From NCBI RefSeq assembly GCF_000423225.1, contig NZ_AUHO01000007.1, forward strand, positions 434,001 through 498,000: a stretch of DNA of 64,000 nucleotides, written 5' to 3'. The stretch is from Kaistia adipata DSM 17808 (GTDB lineage: Bacteria > Pseudomonadota > Alphaproteobacteria > Rhizobiales > Kaistiaceae). The translations under genes and the position numbers were made by a program. The notes under the pieces were generated by a model, which worked only from the letters and a program-made list of their open reading frames with translations, had not been told where the DNA came from and made no database searches. Below, piece after piece: positions 1 through 10,814 of this stretch (position 1 is its first letter; the number at the start of each line of letters is the position of its first letter).

Positions 1-1323
1 CGAGAGATTGACCGTGCCGCTGCCGGTGCCGTCGATCTGGCCGATGCCGAACAGGTCGGAGAGCGCGGCGCGCACCGGCAGGCCGTCGACGCGGCCCTGC
101 AGCGAGGTCGAGGCCGCCTCGTCCTTGAGCGAGGCCGACAGGCTGGCCGAAAGCCGGCCGCCATAGAGCTGTGCCTCGCCGATCGAGAGCGTCAGCCGCT
201 CGTCGCGGATCGTCGCCGAGGCGGCGGTGCGGCCGAGGCGGGCGCTGCCGAGCAGGACCTGCGAGGCGGAGACGCGGAGGTCCACGTCGCCCTCGTCCAG
301 CGAGCCGATCGCGAAGGGCTGGTCCGGGGCCGCGCGCACCGCGGTGACCGCGCTCGCCAGCGCCTCGGCATAGGCGGAGAGGTCGAGGCTCTCGAAGGCG
401 AGCGTGCCCTGGATCGACGGGCGGCCGGCGACGCGCTCGAGCGACAGCACGCCTTCGCCGTCATTGCCGTCGACGCTGATCTTGGCATCGGCGAAGGTCA
501 GGATGCCGGCGGCGAGGCTCGCCTGAGATTCGATCGAGGCGCTGCCGAGCGTCGAACCCTCGCCCATCGGCATGTCGAAGAAGCCGGCGAGGCGGCGGAT
601 AGACGGGGTCGTCACCGAGAGCTGTCCCTCGCCCTCCGGGTTCGCCAGGTTGCGGATGGTGCCGTTGAACGAGGCTCGCAGCGGCGTCGAGGCGATGGCG
701 AAGCGAAGCGCCGTGGGCTTGCCGCCGACCAGGTCGAGCGGCGTGCCGATCGAGCCGTTGAAGTCGAAATTCTCGTCCTGCCAGCGGGCGCTGCCCTTGA
801 TGCTGGCGGTCGCGCTCGGGTCGGGCCAGTTGACGTCGGCGTCGACATTGGCGAGCCGGAGTTCGGGCTGGCCGCCGACGGTATAATGCAGCGTGCCGGC
901 ATGGATGATCAGCCGGCCGAGTTCGGAATCGCCCCGGAGCGCGCGCGGCAGCGTCCAGTTGGCGGCGCCGCGCTCGTCGACGGTGAAGCGGAAGACCGGC
1001 TTTTCCAGCACCAGGGCGGACGGCCGCACATGGCCGACCAGCAGCGACATCAGGCTCAACTCGGCCTGCAGGCTCTCCATCTCGACCAGCGGCTGCGCGT
1101 CGCTGTTGGAGCCGATGCGGACCGTCTCGAAGGTGACTGTCGGGTAGGGCGTGAAGGCGACCGTCGGCGTGCCGTCGAAGGTCAGCGCGCGCCCGCTCCA
1201 GCCGGCGACCTCGCGCGTGATGGAGCGGCGGACCGCCTCGATGGTGACCAGCTTGGGCGCGATCAGCCCGAAGCCGACGCAGATGACGAGAATCGCCAGG
1301 ATGGCTAGCAGGATTTTCTTCAT
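1..1323 (-). CDS. AsmA-like family protein (C-terminus beyond window)
   Basis: This reading frame runs off the left edge; 441 codons are visible and the C-terminus is missing. It starts at the ATG at 1323 with MKKILLAILAILVICVGFGL, a single uncleaved N-terminal membrane segment typical of AsmA proteins. The remainder is the repetitive beta-rich pattern of the family (for example FETVRIGSNS, LVGHVRPSALVLEKP, LSLMSLLVGH), in which short strands alternate with small loops. AsmA-like proteins are anchored in the inner membrane, reach into the periplasm, and are linked to outer-membrane lipid transport or assembly. The gene is divergent from the acetoacetyl-CoA synthetase gene across about 205 bp. 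The family call is by sequence style and N-terminal anchor; the specific role is not known. Confidence 0.75.
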   Translation of the reverse strand, partial: MKKILLAILAILVICVGFGLIAPKLVTIEAVRRSITREVAGWSGRALTFDGTPTVAFTPYPTVTFETVRIGSNSDAQPLVEMESLQAELSLMSLLVGHVRPSALVLEKPVFRFTVDERGAANWTLPRALRGDSELGRLIIHAGTLHYTVGGQPELRLANVDADVNWPDPSATASIKGSARWQDENFDFNGSIGTPLDLVGGKPTALRFAIASTPLRASFNGTIRNLANPEGEGQLSVTTPSIRRLAGFFDMPMGEGSTLGSASIESQASLAAGILTFADAKISVDGNDGEGVLSLERVAGRPSIQGTLAFESLDLSAYAEALASAVTAVRAAPDQPFAIGSLDEGDVDLRVSASQVLLGSARLGRTAASATIRDERLTLSIGEAQLYGGRLSASLSASLKDEAASTSLQGRVDGLPVRAALSDLFGIGQIDGTGSGTVNLS

Positions 1324-1528
1324 TTGGCCCGGTGTCGACCGCCCCTCACGTTTCGGAAGGTGCTACGACCGAATGGTTTCCCGATAGGCAGAATTCCGTG
1401 ATTTCGCAAGGCTTTTCTCGGTCATGGCAGCCATGTTTCGGGCGTGACTCGGGGATAGGCTGCGGATATCCATGGGCTGTCGGCGCAATCATGCCGCACT
1501 GCAACCTGTCCGGGAGCCTGACCACGTC

Positions 1529-3508
<1,980 letters not shown>

Positions 3509-3515
3509 GCGATAT

Positions 3516-5204
3516 CTAGCCGACGATCGTCCGCTTCTCCGCCCGCGTCCCGGCGCGGGCGAGGAGGGCGACCGGCAGCATGCCGATGACGACGATGACG
3601 AGCGCGGCGATGGCGCCATCCTCATAGGTGCCGCGCGCCGCCTCGCCATAGACATAGGTGGCCAGCGTCTCGAAGTTGAACGGCCGCAGCAGGAGCGTCG
3701 CCGGCAGTTCCTTCATGCAGTCGACGAAGACGAGCAGGCCGGCGGCGGCGATGGCGGGCGAAAGCAGCGGCACGTGGATGCCGCCGAGGAGGCGGCCTGT
3801 GCCGGCGCCGAGCGCATGCGCCGCCATGTCGATCGAGGGCGAGATGCGGGTGAAGCCCGCCTCGATGCCGCCGATCGAGATCGCCAGGAAGCGCAGGCAA
3901 TAGGCGAGGATCAGCGCCGCGCCTGAACTCATCAGGATCAGGCCGGGCGAGCGACCCCAGATGCCCTTGATCGCGTCGGCGATCCAGTTGTCGAGCCCGG
4001 CGATCGGCACCAGCAGGCCGACGGCCAGCACCGTGCCGGGAATGGCGTAGCCGATGCCGGAGAGGCGGATCAGGCCGTGCAGGCTCTTGCGGCGCGACAT
4101 CCGCCCGGCGCTGGCAAGGAACAGTCCCACGCCGACCGTGATCAGCGCCGCGACGGCCGCGAAGAGCAGACTGTTGCCGGTCCAGACCCAGAGATCGGCC
4201 GGGATGCCGCCGAGCTGGATACGCCGCCAGGCGGAGACGACGAGATAGCTCGCCGGCACGACGAAGCCGAGCAGGATCGGCGCGGCGCATAGAAGCGTGG
4301 CGACGAGGCCGGAAAGGCCGCTCAGCGGCTGCGCCATGGCGGGCTTGTTGCCGCGTGGGCCGGAATAGTTCATGCCGCGCCGCCCGAGCCGTTCGATCAG
4401 GACGAGCGCGAAGACGATCGCGAGCATGACGAGCGCGATCTGCGCCGCACCCTCGATCGAGGAGCGCGTCACCCAGGTGGTGTAGATCGCGACGGTGAGC
4501 GTGCGTACGCCGAGGAATTCCGAGGCGCCGATATCGTTCAGCGCCTCCATCAGCGCCAGGCTGACGCCAACGGCGACAGCAGGGCGCGCCAGCGGCAGCG
4601 CCACCGTGCGGAAGGTGCGGAAGCGGTCGGCGCCGAGGGTGCGCGACGCCTCCAGCATCGACGCCGACTGCATGACGAAGAGCGCCCGCACCGGCAGGTA
4701 GACGTAGGGATAGAGGATCAGCCCGAGCAGGAAGATGGCACCGCCAAGCGAGCGGATGTCGGGAAAGGGCAGGCCGCGCGGATCGGTGATGCCGAGGAGG
4801 TTGCGCAGGCCGGTCTGCAGCGGCCCGATCGGGTGCACCACGTCGAGATAGGCATAGGCCATGACGTAGCTTGGCACGGAGAGCGGCAAGAGCAGCGCCC
4901 ACTCGAGGATGCGCCGGCCGGGGAAGCGGTAGGCCGTCACCAGCCAGGCGGCGCCGATGCCGATGGCGGTGACGAGGATGCCGACGCCGAGGAGCAGCAG
5001 CGCCGTCGTGCGCGCCGCGGCCGGCAGCACGTTGGCGATCAGATGTGGCCACAGCGTGCCGGAGCCGCGGGCGGCGAAGAACACGAGGCCGAGGATCGGC
5101 GCCAGCGCCAGCAGGGCGACGAGTGCGCAGCCGACCAGCCAGAGGTGGTCGGAGCGGGTGGAGCGGGTGCCGGCCCGCGGCGCCGTCATCGCGGAATCGG
5201 TCAT
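3516..5204 (-). CDS. ferric iron ABC transporter permease (FbpB/AfuB type, fused two-domain)
   Basis: Inner-membrane permease of about 562 residues with two homologous halves of roughly six membrane segments each, as usual for FbpB/SfuB permeases that import Fe(III) stripped from siderophores or citrate. Each half carries an EAA-type cytoplasmic loop (EASRTLGADRFRTFRTVALPLARPA in the first half; DMAAHALGAGTGRLLGGIHVPLLSP in the second). It lies 64 bp downstream of the binding-protein gene in the same operon. Two in-frame ATGs exist, at 5225 and 5204; I prefer 5204 (MTDSAMTAPR) because a perfect palindrome spans both, and the extra seven residues are encoded inside the hairpin. No ATPase gene follows, so the energising subunit must be encoded elsewhere. 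Confidence 0.88.
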   Translation of the reverse strand: MTDSAMTAPRAGTRSTRSDHLWLVGCALVALLALAPILGLVFFAARGSGTLWPHLIANVLPAAARTTALLLLGVGILVTAIGIGAAWLVTAYRFPGRRILEWALLLPLSVPSYVMAYAYLDVVHPIGPLQTGLRNLLGITDPRGLPFPDIRSLGGAIFLLGLILYPYVYLPVRALFVMQSASMLEASRTLGADRFRTFRTVALPLARPAVAVGVSLALMEALNDIGASEFLGVRTLTVAIYTTWVTRSSIEGAAQIALVMLAIVFALVLIERLGRRGMNYSGPRGNKPAMAQPLSGLSGLVATLLCAAPILLGFVVPASYLVVSAWRRIQLGGIPADLWVWTGNSLLFAAVAALITVGVGLFLASAGRMSRRKSLHGLIRLSGIGYAIPGTVLAVGLLVPIAGLDNWIADAIKGIWGRSPGLILMSSGAALILAYCLRFLAISIGGIEAGFTRISPSIDMAAHALGAGTGRLLGGIHVPLLSPAIAAAGLLVFVDCMKELPATLLLRPFNFETLATYVYGEAARGTYEDGAIAALVIVVIGMLPVALLARAGTRAEKRTIVG

Positions 5205-5227
5205 GCCCCGGAGGATCCGGGGCATGA
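5201..5227. repeat. 27-bp palindrome over the permease start
   Basis: A 12-base arm beginning TCATGCCCCGGA and its exact reverse complement are separated by three bases (positions 5213-5215). On the minus strand both arms contain an ATG of the permease frame (5225 and 5204). The hairpin would separate the binding-protein and permease messages and could lower permease translation or stabilise the upstream transcript. Confidence 0.8.
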
Positions 5228-5268
5228 GGGGACGGGCGGGACGCCGGTCGGTCGGTACATGCGGCCGA

Positions 5269-6303
5269 TCAGTCGTCGAAGCCGACGACGTCGACCAGTT
5301 CGCTCGCCTGCTTGCGGTCGTTGGCGATCGCGGTCAGGGGCGTCGGGTCGACGGTCAGTGTGCCGAGCTCAGCGATGATCGGGTCGGCGGCGACACCGGC
5401 GCGGACCGGATATTCGAAGTTCGCCTTGGCGTAGATCTCCTGGGCTTCCTGCGAGGCGAGGAATTCCAGGAGCTTGACGGCGTTCTCCTTGTTCGGCGCG
5501 TTCTTGGCGACGGCAGCGCCCGAGACGTTCACATGCGTGCCCGCCTTGTCCTTGAAGGTCGGCAGGATGACGCGGATCGCGTTGCCCCATTCCTGCTGCT
5601 CCGGGCCGCCCTTGCCCGACCGCATCAGGCCCACATAGTAGGAATTGGCGATGCCGACGTCGCAGAGATTGGCGAGGATGTCGCGCGCCACGTCGCGGTC
5701 GCCGCCGCCGGCCTTGCGGGCGAGGTTGCCCTTGACGTCGGTCAGCCAGGTCTTGGTGGCGTCGGCGCCGTCCTTCTCGATCATCGCCGCGATCAGCGAG
5801 GTGTTGTAGGGGTGCTGGCCCGAGCGGATGCAGACCTTGCCCTTGAAGCGCGGGTCGGCGAGATCCTCATAGGTCAGCGTCTCGTCCTTGACCCGGTCCT
5901 TCGAGGCGTAGATCACGCGGGCGCGCATCGAGAGCGCGTACCACTGGCCGTCGGCGTCGCGCAGATTGGCGGGGATGGCGGCTTCGAGCGCCTCGGTCTT
6001 GACCGGCTGGGTCAGGCCGCGATCGACCAGTTCGATCAGGTTGCCGTAGTCGACGACCGAGAGCAGGTCGGCCGGCGAGTTGGCGCCCTCGGTGGCGACG
6101 CGCTCGGCGAGGCCTTCCTTGACGAAGATCACATTGGCCTTGATGCCAGTCTCTTTGGTGAAGCTGTCGAGCAGTGGCTGGATCAAACCGGGCTCGCGCG
6201 TCGTGTAGACATTGACTTCGCCATCGGCGAGCGCGGGCAGCGCGGACGTCAGCAGAACCGCGGCGGCAGCGGCGCTCTGGGCAAGGCGGGCGAGGCTAGG
6301 CAT
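5269..6303 (-). CDS. ferric iron ABC transporter periplasmic substrate-binding protein (FbpA/AfuA type)
   Basis: Periplasmic Fe(III)-binding protein of 344 residues. The first 27 residues (MPSLARLAQS...ALPALA) form a signal peptide with cleavage expected near ALA-DG. The mature protein starts with VNVYTTREPGLIQPLLDSF, the characteristic N-terminus of the FbpA/FutA group, and has the paired iron-ligand tyrosines in IANSYYVGLM (Tyr222-Tyr223). Length matches the family (about 330-345). It is the first gene of a binding-protein/permease operon, with the permease 64 bp downstream. A 31-bp symmetrical operator-like sequence lies about 124 bp upstream, consistent with iron-responsive control. Iron specificity is inferred from family and the tyrosine pair. 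Confidence 0.9.
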   Translation of the reverse strand: MPSLARLAQSAAAAAVLLTSALPALADGEVNVYTTREPGLIQPLLDSFTKETGIKANVIFVKEGLAERVATEGANSPADLLSVVDYGNLIELVDRGLTQPVKTEALEAAIPANLRDADGQWYALSMRARVIYASKDRVKDETLTYEDLADPRFKGKVCIRSGQHPYNTSLIAAMIEKDGADATKTWLTDVKGNLARKAGGGDRDVARDILANLCDVGIANSYYVGLMRSGKGGPEQQEWGNAIRVILPTFKDKAGTHVNVSGAAVAKNAPNKENAVKLLEFLASQEAQEIYAKANFEYPVRAGVAADPIIAELGTLTVDPTPLTAIANDRKQASELVDVVGFDD

Positions 6304-6426
6304 CGTCGTGATCTCCGTTCACCGAGGGGGCGGAACCCTGGTCGCCACGCTTCACGGCGACTAACGCCGGCTGCATCCCATCATCCGGAATAGACGTCAA
6401 TAGAATTTCGCTTGAATATCAGCAAC

Positions 6427-6457
6427 TTAGATCGATTCCAAAATGGAATGAATCTAA
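6427..6457. promoter_or_regulatory. 31-bp interrupted palindrome, candidate iron-responsive operator
   Basis: Two nested inverted repeats share one centre at 6442: the outer pair is TTAGAT (6427-6432) with ATCTAA (6452-6457), and the inner pair is ATTCCA (6435-6440) with TGGAAT (6444-6449). The site stands in an AT-rich patch between rsmE and the ferric-binding-protein gene. The outer TTTAGA-like half sites resemble Irr-type iron control elements of rhizobia, but the match is partial. Regulator identity is inferred. Confidence 0.5.
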
Positions 6458-6505
6458 ACTGCGGGCTTTCTACTTCTGGAAACGGCGGACCGGACGGTCC
6501 TATGC

Positions 6506-6562
6506 CTTGCCGGACGGCAAGTCATCTGAACAGGAAGGTGTAGATCGTCGATCTACCACCTT
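6506..6562 (-). terminator. two hairpins downstream of rsmE
   Basis: Six bases past the rsmE stop is a long hairpin (6535-6562: AAGGTG and TAGATCG arms pairing with CGATCTA and CACCTT, one bulged base). A second hairpin follows at 6506-6521 (CTTGCCG pairing with CGGCAAG). There is no run of T, so this may be an RNA-end stabiliser or a weak terminator rather than a classical intrinsic one. Confidence 0.4.
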
Positions 6563-6567
6563 GCCGC

Positions 6568-7323
6568 CTAGGCTTCGACCCAGTCGCCACAGGTCGCCTG
6601 CACGAGGGCAAGCGCCGCCACCGCCGCCGTGTCGGCGCGCAGGATGCGCGGGCCGAGTGGGATCGCGGTGACGAAGGGCAGCTTATGCAGTGTCTCGCGC
6701 TCCTCGGGCGAGAAGCCGCCTTCGGGTCCGATCAGCACGGCGAGCGGGCCCTTCGGCAGGCCGCGCAGGATCGAGACGGGATCGGCGCCGGTCTCGTCCT
6801 CGTCGCAGAAGATGATGCGACGCTCGGGCTCGTCCTTCGGCCAGCGGGCGAGCAGGGCGGCGAGCTGTTCGGACGGCGCGATCTCCGGGATCGACAGCAC
6901 GCCGCATTGCTCCGCCGCCTCGATCGCGTTGGCGGAGAGGCGGTCGTCGTTGAGGCGCGTCACCTGGGTGCGGCGGGTGATCACCGGCCGGATCAGCCCG
7001 GCCCCCATCTCGACCGCCTTCTGCACCATGTAGTCGAGCCGCGCCTGCTTGATCGGCGCGAACAGGTAGTGGAGCTGCGAGGGCGGCGTCTGTTCGCGCG
7101 CGCGCTCGTCCGCCGTGAGCACGGCGCCCTTGCGGCCGGCCTCGGCGAGCGTCGCCCGCCATTCGCCATCGCGGCCGTTGAAGATCAGCACCGGGTCGCC
7201 TTCGCGCATGCGCAGCACGTTGACGAGATAGTTGGTCTGGCCCTTGTCCATGACGATGCGCGCGCCCGCGTTGAGCGGCGCGTCGATGAACAGGCGTTGG
7301 GTGGTGAAATCATAGCGCGACAT
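6568..7323 (-). CDS. rsmE: 16S rRNA (uracil1498-N3)-methyltransferase
   Basis: Methylates N3 of U1498 in the decoding region of 16S rRNA using S-adenosylmethionine. The 251-residue protein has the N-terminal PUA-like domain (RLFIDAPLNAGARIVMDKGQTNYLVNVLRMREGDPVLIFNGRDGEW) and the C-terminal SPOUT knot with the SAM-binding motifs LIGPEGGFSPEE and PLGPRILRADTA. I chose the ATG at 7323 (MSRYDFTTQRLF) because the longer frame adds 37 residues with no family counterpart. It is divergent from xseA with about 150 bp between the start codons. Typical housekeeping gene of usual length; nothing odd seen. Confidence 0.93.
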   Translation of the reverse strand: MSRYDFTTQRLFIDAPLNAGARIVMDKGQTNYLVNVLRMREGDPVLIFNGRDGEWRATLAEAGRKGAVLTADERAREQTPPSQLHYLFAPIKQARLDYMVQKAVEMGAGLIRPVITRRTQVTRLNDDRLSANAIEAAEQCGVLSIPEIAPSEQLAALLARWPKDEPERRIIFCDEDETGADPVSILRGLPKGPLAVLIGPEGGFSPEERETLHKLPFVTAIPLGPRILRADTAAVAALALVQATCGDWVEA

Positions 7324-7476
7324 GCGCTTCGATAGCGCGGAGCCCGGCCGCGCCGCAAGGTGGGTGGCGAGGGCGGGGCGGAACGGCCGGGTTGACCGGA
7401 ATCGGACGGGGGGGCATTCAGGGGCGACAGCCACCCGCCGCCGGTTTCCGGCGACATCAGCAAGGCCGCGACCGAC

Positions 7477-8961
7477 TTGACCGATCCCGTCTCAAACGCC
7501 GGCGAATATTCCGTCACCGAGATCTCGATGGCGCTGAAGCGCACGGTCGAGGATGCGTTCGGCTTCGTGCGCGTGCGCGGCGAGATCTCGGGCTATCGTG
7601 GCCCGCACTCCTCGGGCCACGCCTATTTCGCGCTGAAGGACGATCGCGCCAAGATCGAGGCGGTGATCTGGAAAGGGAATTTCGGCAAGCTGCGCTTCCG
7701 GCCCGAGGAGGGCATGGAGGTCATCGCCACCGGCAAGCTGACCACCTTCCCGGGCTCGTCGAAATACCAGATCGTCATCGAGGCGCTGGAGCCGGCCGGC
7801 GTCGGCGCGCTGATGGCGCTTCTGGAAGAGCGCCGGCGCAAGCTCGCCGCCGAGGGGCTGTTCGACTCGGCCCGCAAGCGGCCAATCCCCTACCTGCCGC
7901 GCGTCATCGGCGTCGTCACCTCGCCGACTGGCGCCGTCATCCGCGACATCCTGCATCGCCTCGACGACCGCTTCCCCGTCCGCGTGCTGGTCTGGCCGGT
8001 GCGGGTGCAGGGCGAGACCTCGGCGGCGGAAGTCGCGGCTGCCATCGCCGGCTTCAATGCGCTTGCTCCCGATGGCGCGATTCCGCGCCCGGACGTTCTG
8101 ATCGTGGCGCGCGGCGGCGGCAGTCTGGAAGACCTCTGGGGCTTCAACGAGGAGATCGTCGTGCGTGCGGCGGCCGCGTCGCAGATCCCGCTGATCTCCG
8201 CCGTCGGCCACGAGACGGATACGACGCTGATCGACTTCGCCGCGGATCTCCGCGCGCCGACGCCGACCGGCGCCGCCGAAATGGCGGTTCCGGTGCGTTC
8301 GGAGCTGGTCGGCACGGTGAACGACCTCGGCCGTCGGCTCGACGGTGCCATGCTGCGCCTCGTCGAGGGCCGCCGGCGGGAACTCCGCGCCGCGACCCGC
8401 GCCCTGCCACGTCTCGACGACCTGCTCGCCATCCCGCGCCGCGCCTTCGACGAACTCGCCGCCCGCATCGGCCGCGCGCTCGGCGCCAACACGCTCGCCC
8501 ATCGCGGCCGGCTGGAGCGCACCGCCGGCCGTCTGCAGCCGGCCTCGCTCGACCGCCTGACGCTGCGCGCCCGCGACCGGCTCGCGGCGCTTGGCGAGCG
8601 CCAGGGCCGGGCGCTCGAGGTGCACGCCGAACGCAAGCGTGCGCTGTTTGCCCGCGTCGCCGGCCGCCTCCGCATCGAGACGGTCGCCGAACGCGTCCGG
8701 CGCGGGCAGGAGCGGCTGGCCGCCGTCTGGCGCGTGGCGGAGACGCTTTCCTACAAGAACGTGCTGGCGCGCGGCTTCGCACTGGTGACAGATGCCGAGG
8801 GTAGGACGGTGCGCATGGCGGCGAAGGTTACGAGCGGCCAGGCGTTAACCATCAGGTTCCAGGATGGCGAGATCGGCGCGATCGCCACGGGCGGCGGCGC
8901 CGAGCCGCGGCCGAAACGGGCCGCCAAGCCGAAGCCGCCGACGCAGGAAAGCCTGTTCTAG
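7477..8961 (+). CDS. xseA: exodeoxyribonuclease VII large subunit
   Basis: Large subunit of exonuclease VII, which degrades single-stranded DNA from both ends and works with the small XseB subunit (not in this window). The 494-residue protein has the N-terminal OB-fold ([30 protein letters not shown]), the catalytic-domain blocks [16 protein letters not shown] and [20 protein letters not shown], and [27 protein letters not shown], then a long alpha-helical, Arg/Ala-rich region. The start is a TTG (TTG ACC GAT) since no ATG or GTG fits the conserved N-terminus ([20 protein letters not shown]). It is convergent with the ThDP-enzyme gene 30 bp downstream. Confidence 0.93.
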   Translation: MTDPVSNAGEYSVTEISMALKRTVEDAFGFVRVRGEISGYRGPHSSGHAYFALKDDRAKIEAVIWKGNFGKLRFRPEEGMEVIATGKLTTFPGSSKYQIVIEALEPAGVGALMALLEERRRKLAAEGLFDSARKRPIPYLPRVIGVVTSPTGAVIRDILHRLDDRFPVRVLVWPVRVQGETSAAEVAAAIAGFNALAPDGAIPRPDVLIVARGGGSLEDLWGFNEEIVVRAAAASQIPLISAVGHETDTTLIDFAADLRAPTPTGAAEMAVPVRSELVGTVNDLGRRLDGAMLRLVEGRRRELRAATRALPRLDDLLAIPRRAFDELAARIGRALGANTLAHRGRLERTAGRLQPASLDRLTLRARDRLAALGERQGRALEVHAERKRALFARVAGRLRIETVAERVRRGQERLAAVWRVAETLSYKNVLARGFALVTDAEGRTVRMAAKVTSGQALTIRFQDGEIGAIATGGGAEPRPKRAAKPKPPTQESLF

Positions 8962-8991
8962 CCGCTCCTCGCCGAACTCGGAGGATGTCGC

Positions 8992-10668
8992 CTATTCCTT
9001 CAGCCGCTTGCCCTTGATCTCGGCGAGCGTGGCCGAGGGCGAGATTGCTTCCGGGTCGACCTTCAGATGCAGGATGGCCGGCTTGCCGCTCGCCTGGGCG
9101 CGTTCTAAGGCGGGCAGGAAATCCTCCGTCCGCTCGACCGTCTCGCCATGGCCGCCAAAGGCGCGGGCAAGCGCGGCGAAATCCGGATTGACCAGCTTCG
9201 TCGCCTCGATGCGGTCGGGATAGCTGCGCTCCTGATGCGCGCGGATCGTGCCGTACATGGCGTTGTCGACGACGATGACGAGGATCGCCGCGCCTTCCTG
9301 CGCCGCTGTGCCGAATTCCTGGCTCGTCATCTGGAAGCAGCCGTCGCCGGCAAAGGCGATGACGGTGCGCTCGGGAAAGCGCAACTTCGCGGCCACCGCC
9401 GCCGGCAGGCCGTAGCCCATCGAGCCGGAGGTCGGCGCAAGCTGGGTGCGAGGGCCGGAGAAGCGGTGATAGCGATGCACCCAGTTCGAATAATTGCCGG
9501 CGCCGTTGGTGAGGATCGCGTCCTTCGGCAGGACGTCGCGCAGCGCCCGCATCACCGCGCCCATCTCGACGCCGCCGACATTGCGCGGCTTCGGCTCCGA
9601 CCAGTCGCGATAGGCGGCGTTGGCGGCGCGGGTCTCGGCGCTCCAGCGGATCGTCGCCGGCGGATGCACGGCCTCGATCTGCGCGGCGAAGCCGTTCGGC
9701 GTGGCGTTGATCGCGAGCGCCGGCCGGTAGACGCGGCCGAGTTCCTCCGAGCCGCCATGCACATGCACCAGAGTCTGTTTCGGCTCGGGGATATTGAGCA
9801 GCGTGTAGCCGGAGGAGGGCATCTCGCTCATCCGCCCGCCGACGAGGAGCAGCAGGTCCGCCTCCTTGACCCGTTTCGCCAGCGCCGGGTTGATCGCGAT
9901 GCCGACCTCGCCGGCGAAGTTCGGGTGCTCGTGGTCGAACAGGCCCTGGCGCCGCAGCGAGACGCCGACCGGCAGGTCGAAGCGCTCGGCGAAGCGCTGC
10001 ATCGAGCCGATCGCCTGGTCGCTCCAGCGCGAGCCGCCGAGCACGAGAAGCGGTCGCTCGGCCTTCCAGAGCAGCTTCTGCAATTGCGCCGTCTGGGTCA
10101 GGCCGGGATAGGTCTCGATCGCTTCGGCGGGGCCGGCCGCGGCGACGGCGGCCTTCTCGCGCAGCATGTCCTCGGGCAACGCCAGCACGACAGGGCCGGG
10201 GCGGCCCGACATGGCGACGTGGAAGGCGCGGGAGAGGAACTCGGGGATGCGGGCCGCCTCGTCGATCTCGGCAACCCATTTGACGACGTCGCCGAACATG
10301 CGCCGGTAGTCGATCTCCTGGAATGCCTCGCGCTCGCGCATCGAGCGGCCGACCTGGCCGATGAACAGGATCATCGGCGTCGAATCCTGCATCGCCACGT
10401 GTAGGCCAGAGGCGGCGTTGGTGGCGCCGGGGCCGCGCGTCACGAAACCGATGCCCGGCTTGCCCGTCATCTTGCCCCAGGCCTCCGCCATCATCGCCGC
10501 GCCGCCTTCATGGCGCGCGACGGTAACGGGGATGGCCGAATCATGCAGCGCGTCGAGCACCGCCAGGAAGCTCTCGCCCGGCACGCAGAACACGCGCTCG
10601 ACGCCATTGGCCTCCAGTGCCTCGACAATGAGGCGGCCGCCGGTACGGGGCGAAACGACGTCGGACAT
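8992..10668 (-). CDS. thiamine-diphosphate-dependent enzyme, acetolactate synthase-like
   Basis: Member of the acetohydroxyacid synthase / benzoylformate decarboxylase superfamily, 558 residues. The N-terminal pyrimidine-binding domain has the conserved Glu in FCVPGESFLAVLDAL (Glu32) that activates thiamine diphosphate. The C-terminal domain carries the GDG...N Mg-ThDP motif (FAGDGCFQMTSQEFG then IVVDNAMYGTIRAHQE). I chose the ATG at 10668 (MSDVVSPRTGGRLIVEALEANGVERVFCVPGE); the longer frame adds 27 non-conserved residues. No small regulatory ilvN subunit or other branched-chain gene is nearby, so it is more likely a stand-alone catabolic paralogue than the biosynthetic AHAS. Substrate is not predictable from sequence. 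Confidence 0.82.
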   Translation of the reverse strand: MSDVVSPRTGGRLIVEALEANGVERVFCVPGESFLAVLDALHDSAIPVTVARHEGGAAMMAEAWGKMTGKPGIGFVTRGPGATNAASGLHVAMQDSTPMILFIGQVGRSMREREAFQEIDYRRMFGDVVKWVAEIDEAARIPEFLSRAFHVAMSGRPGPVVLALPEDMLREKAAVAAAGPAEAIETYPGLTQTAQLQKLLWKAERPLLVLGGSRWSDQAIGSMQRFAERFDLPVGVSLRRQGLFDHEHPNFAGEVGIAINPALAKRVKEADLLLLVGGRMSEMPSSGYTLLNIPEPKQTLVHVHGGSEELGRVYRPALAINATPNGFAAQIEAVHPPATIRWSAETRAANAAYRDWSEPKPRNVGGVEMGAVMRALRDVLPKDAILTNGAGNYSNWVHRYHRFSGPRTQLAPTSGSMGYGLPAAVAAKLRFPERTVIAFAGDGCFQMTSQEFGTAAQEGAAILVIVVDNAMYGTIRAHQERSYPDRIEATKLVNPDFAALARAFGGHGETVERTEDFLPALERAQASGKPAILHLKVDPEAISPSATLAEIKGKRLKE

Positions 10669-10814
10669 GAGGCGATCCTTGCGTGTGCGGGTGTTCGGGG
10701 ACGGCGCATTCGGCGGGTTGCGCCTCAGGAACGGGGATGGTGGCATCAACTTCTGTTCGGCGGAAGCCGCTGTCGCTAGACTGCCGGCACGGGGCCAAGT
10801 TTGGGAATGAAAAA

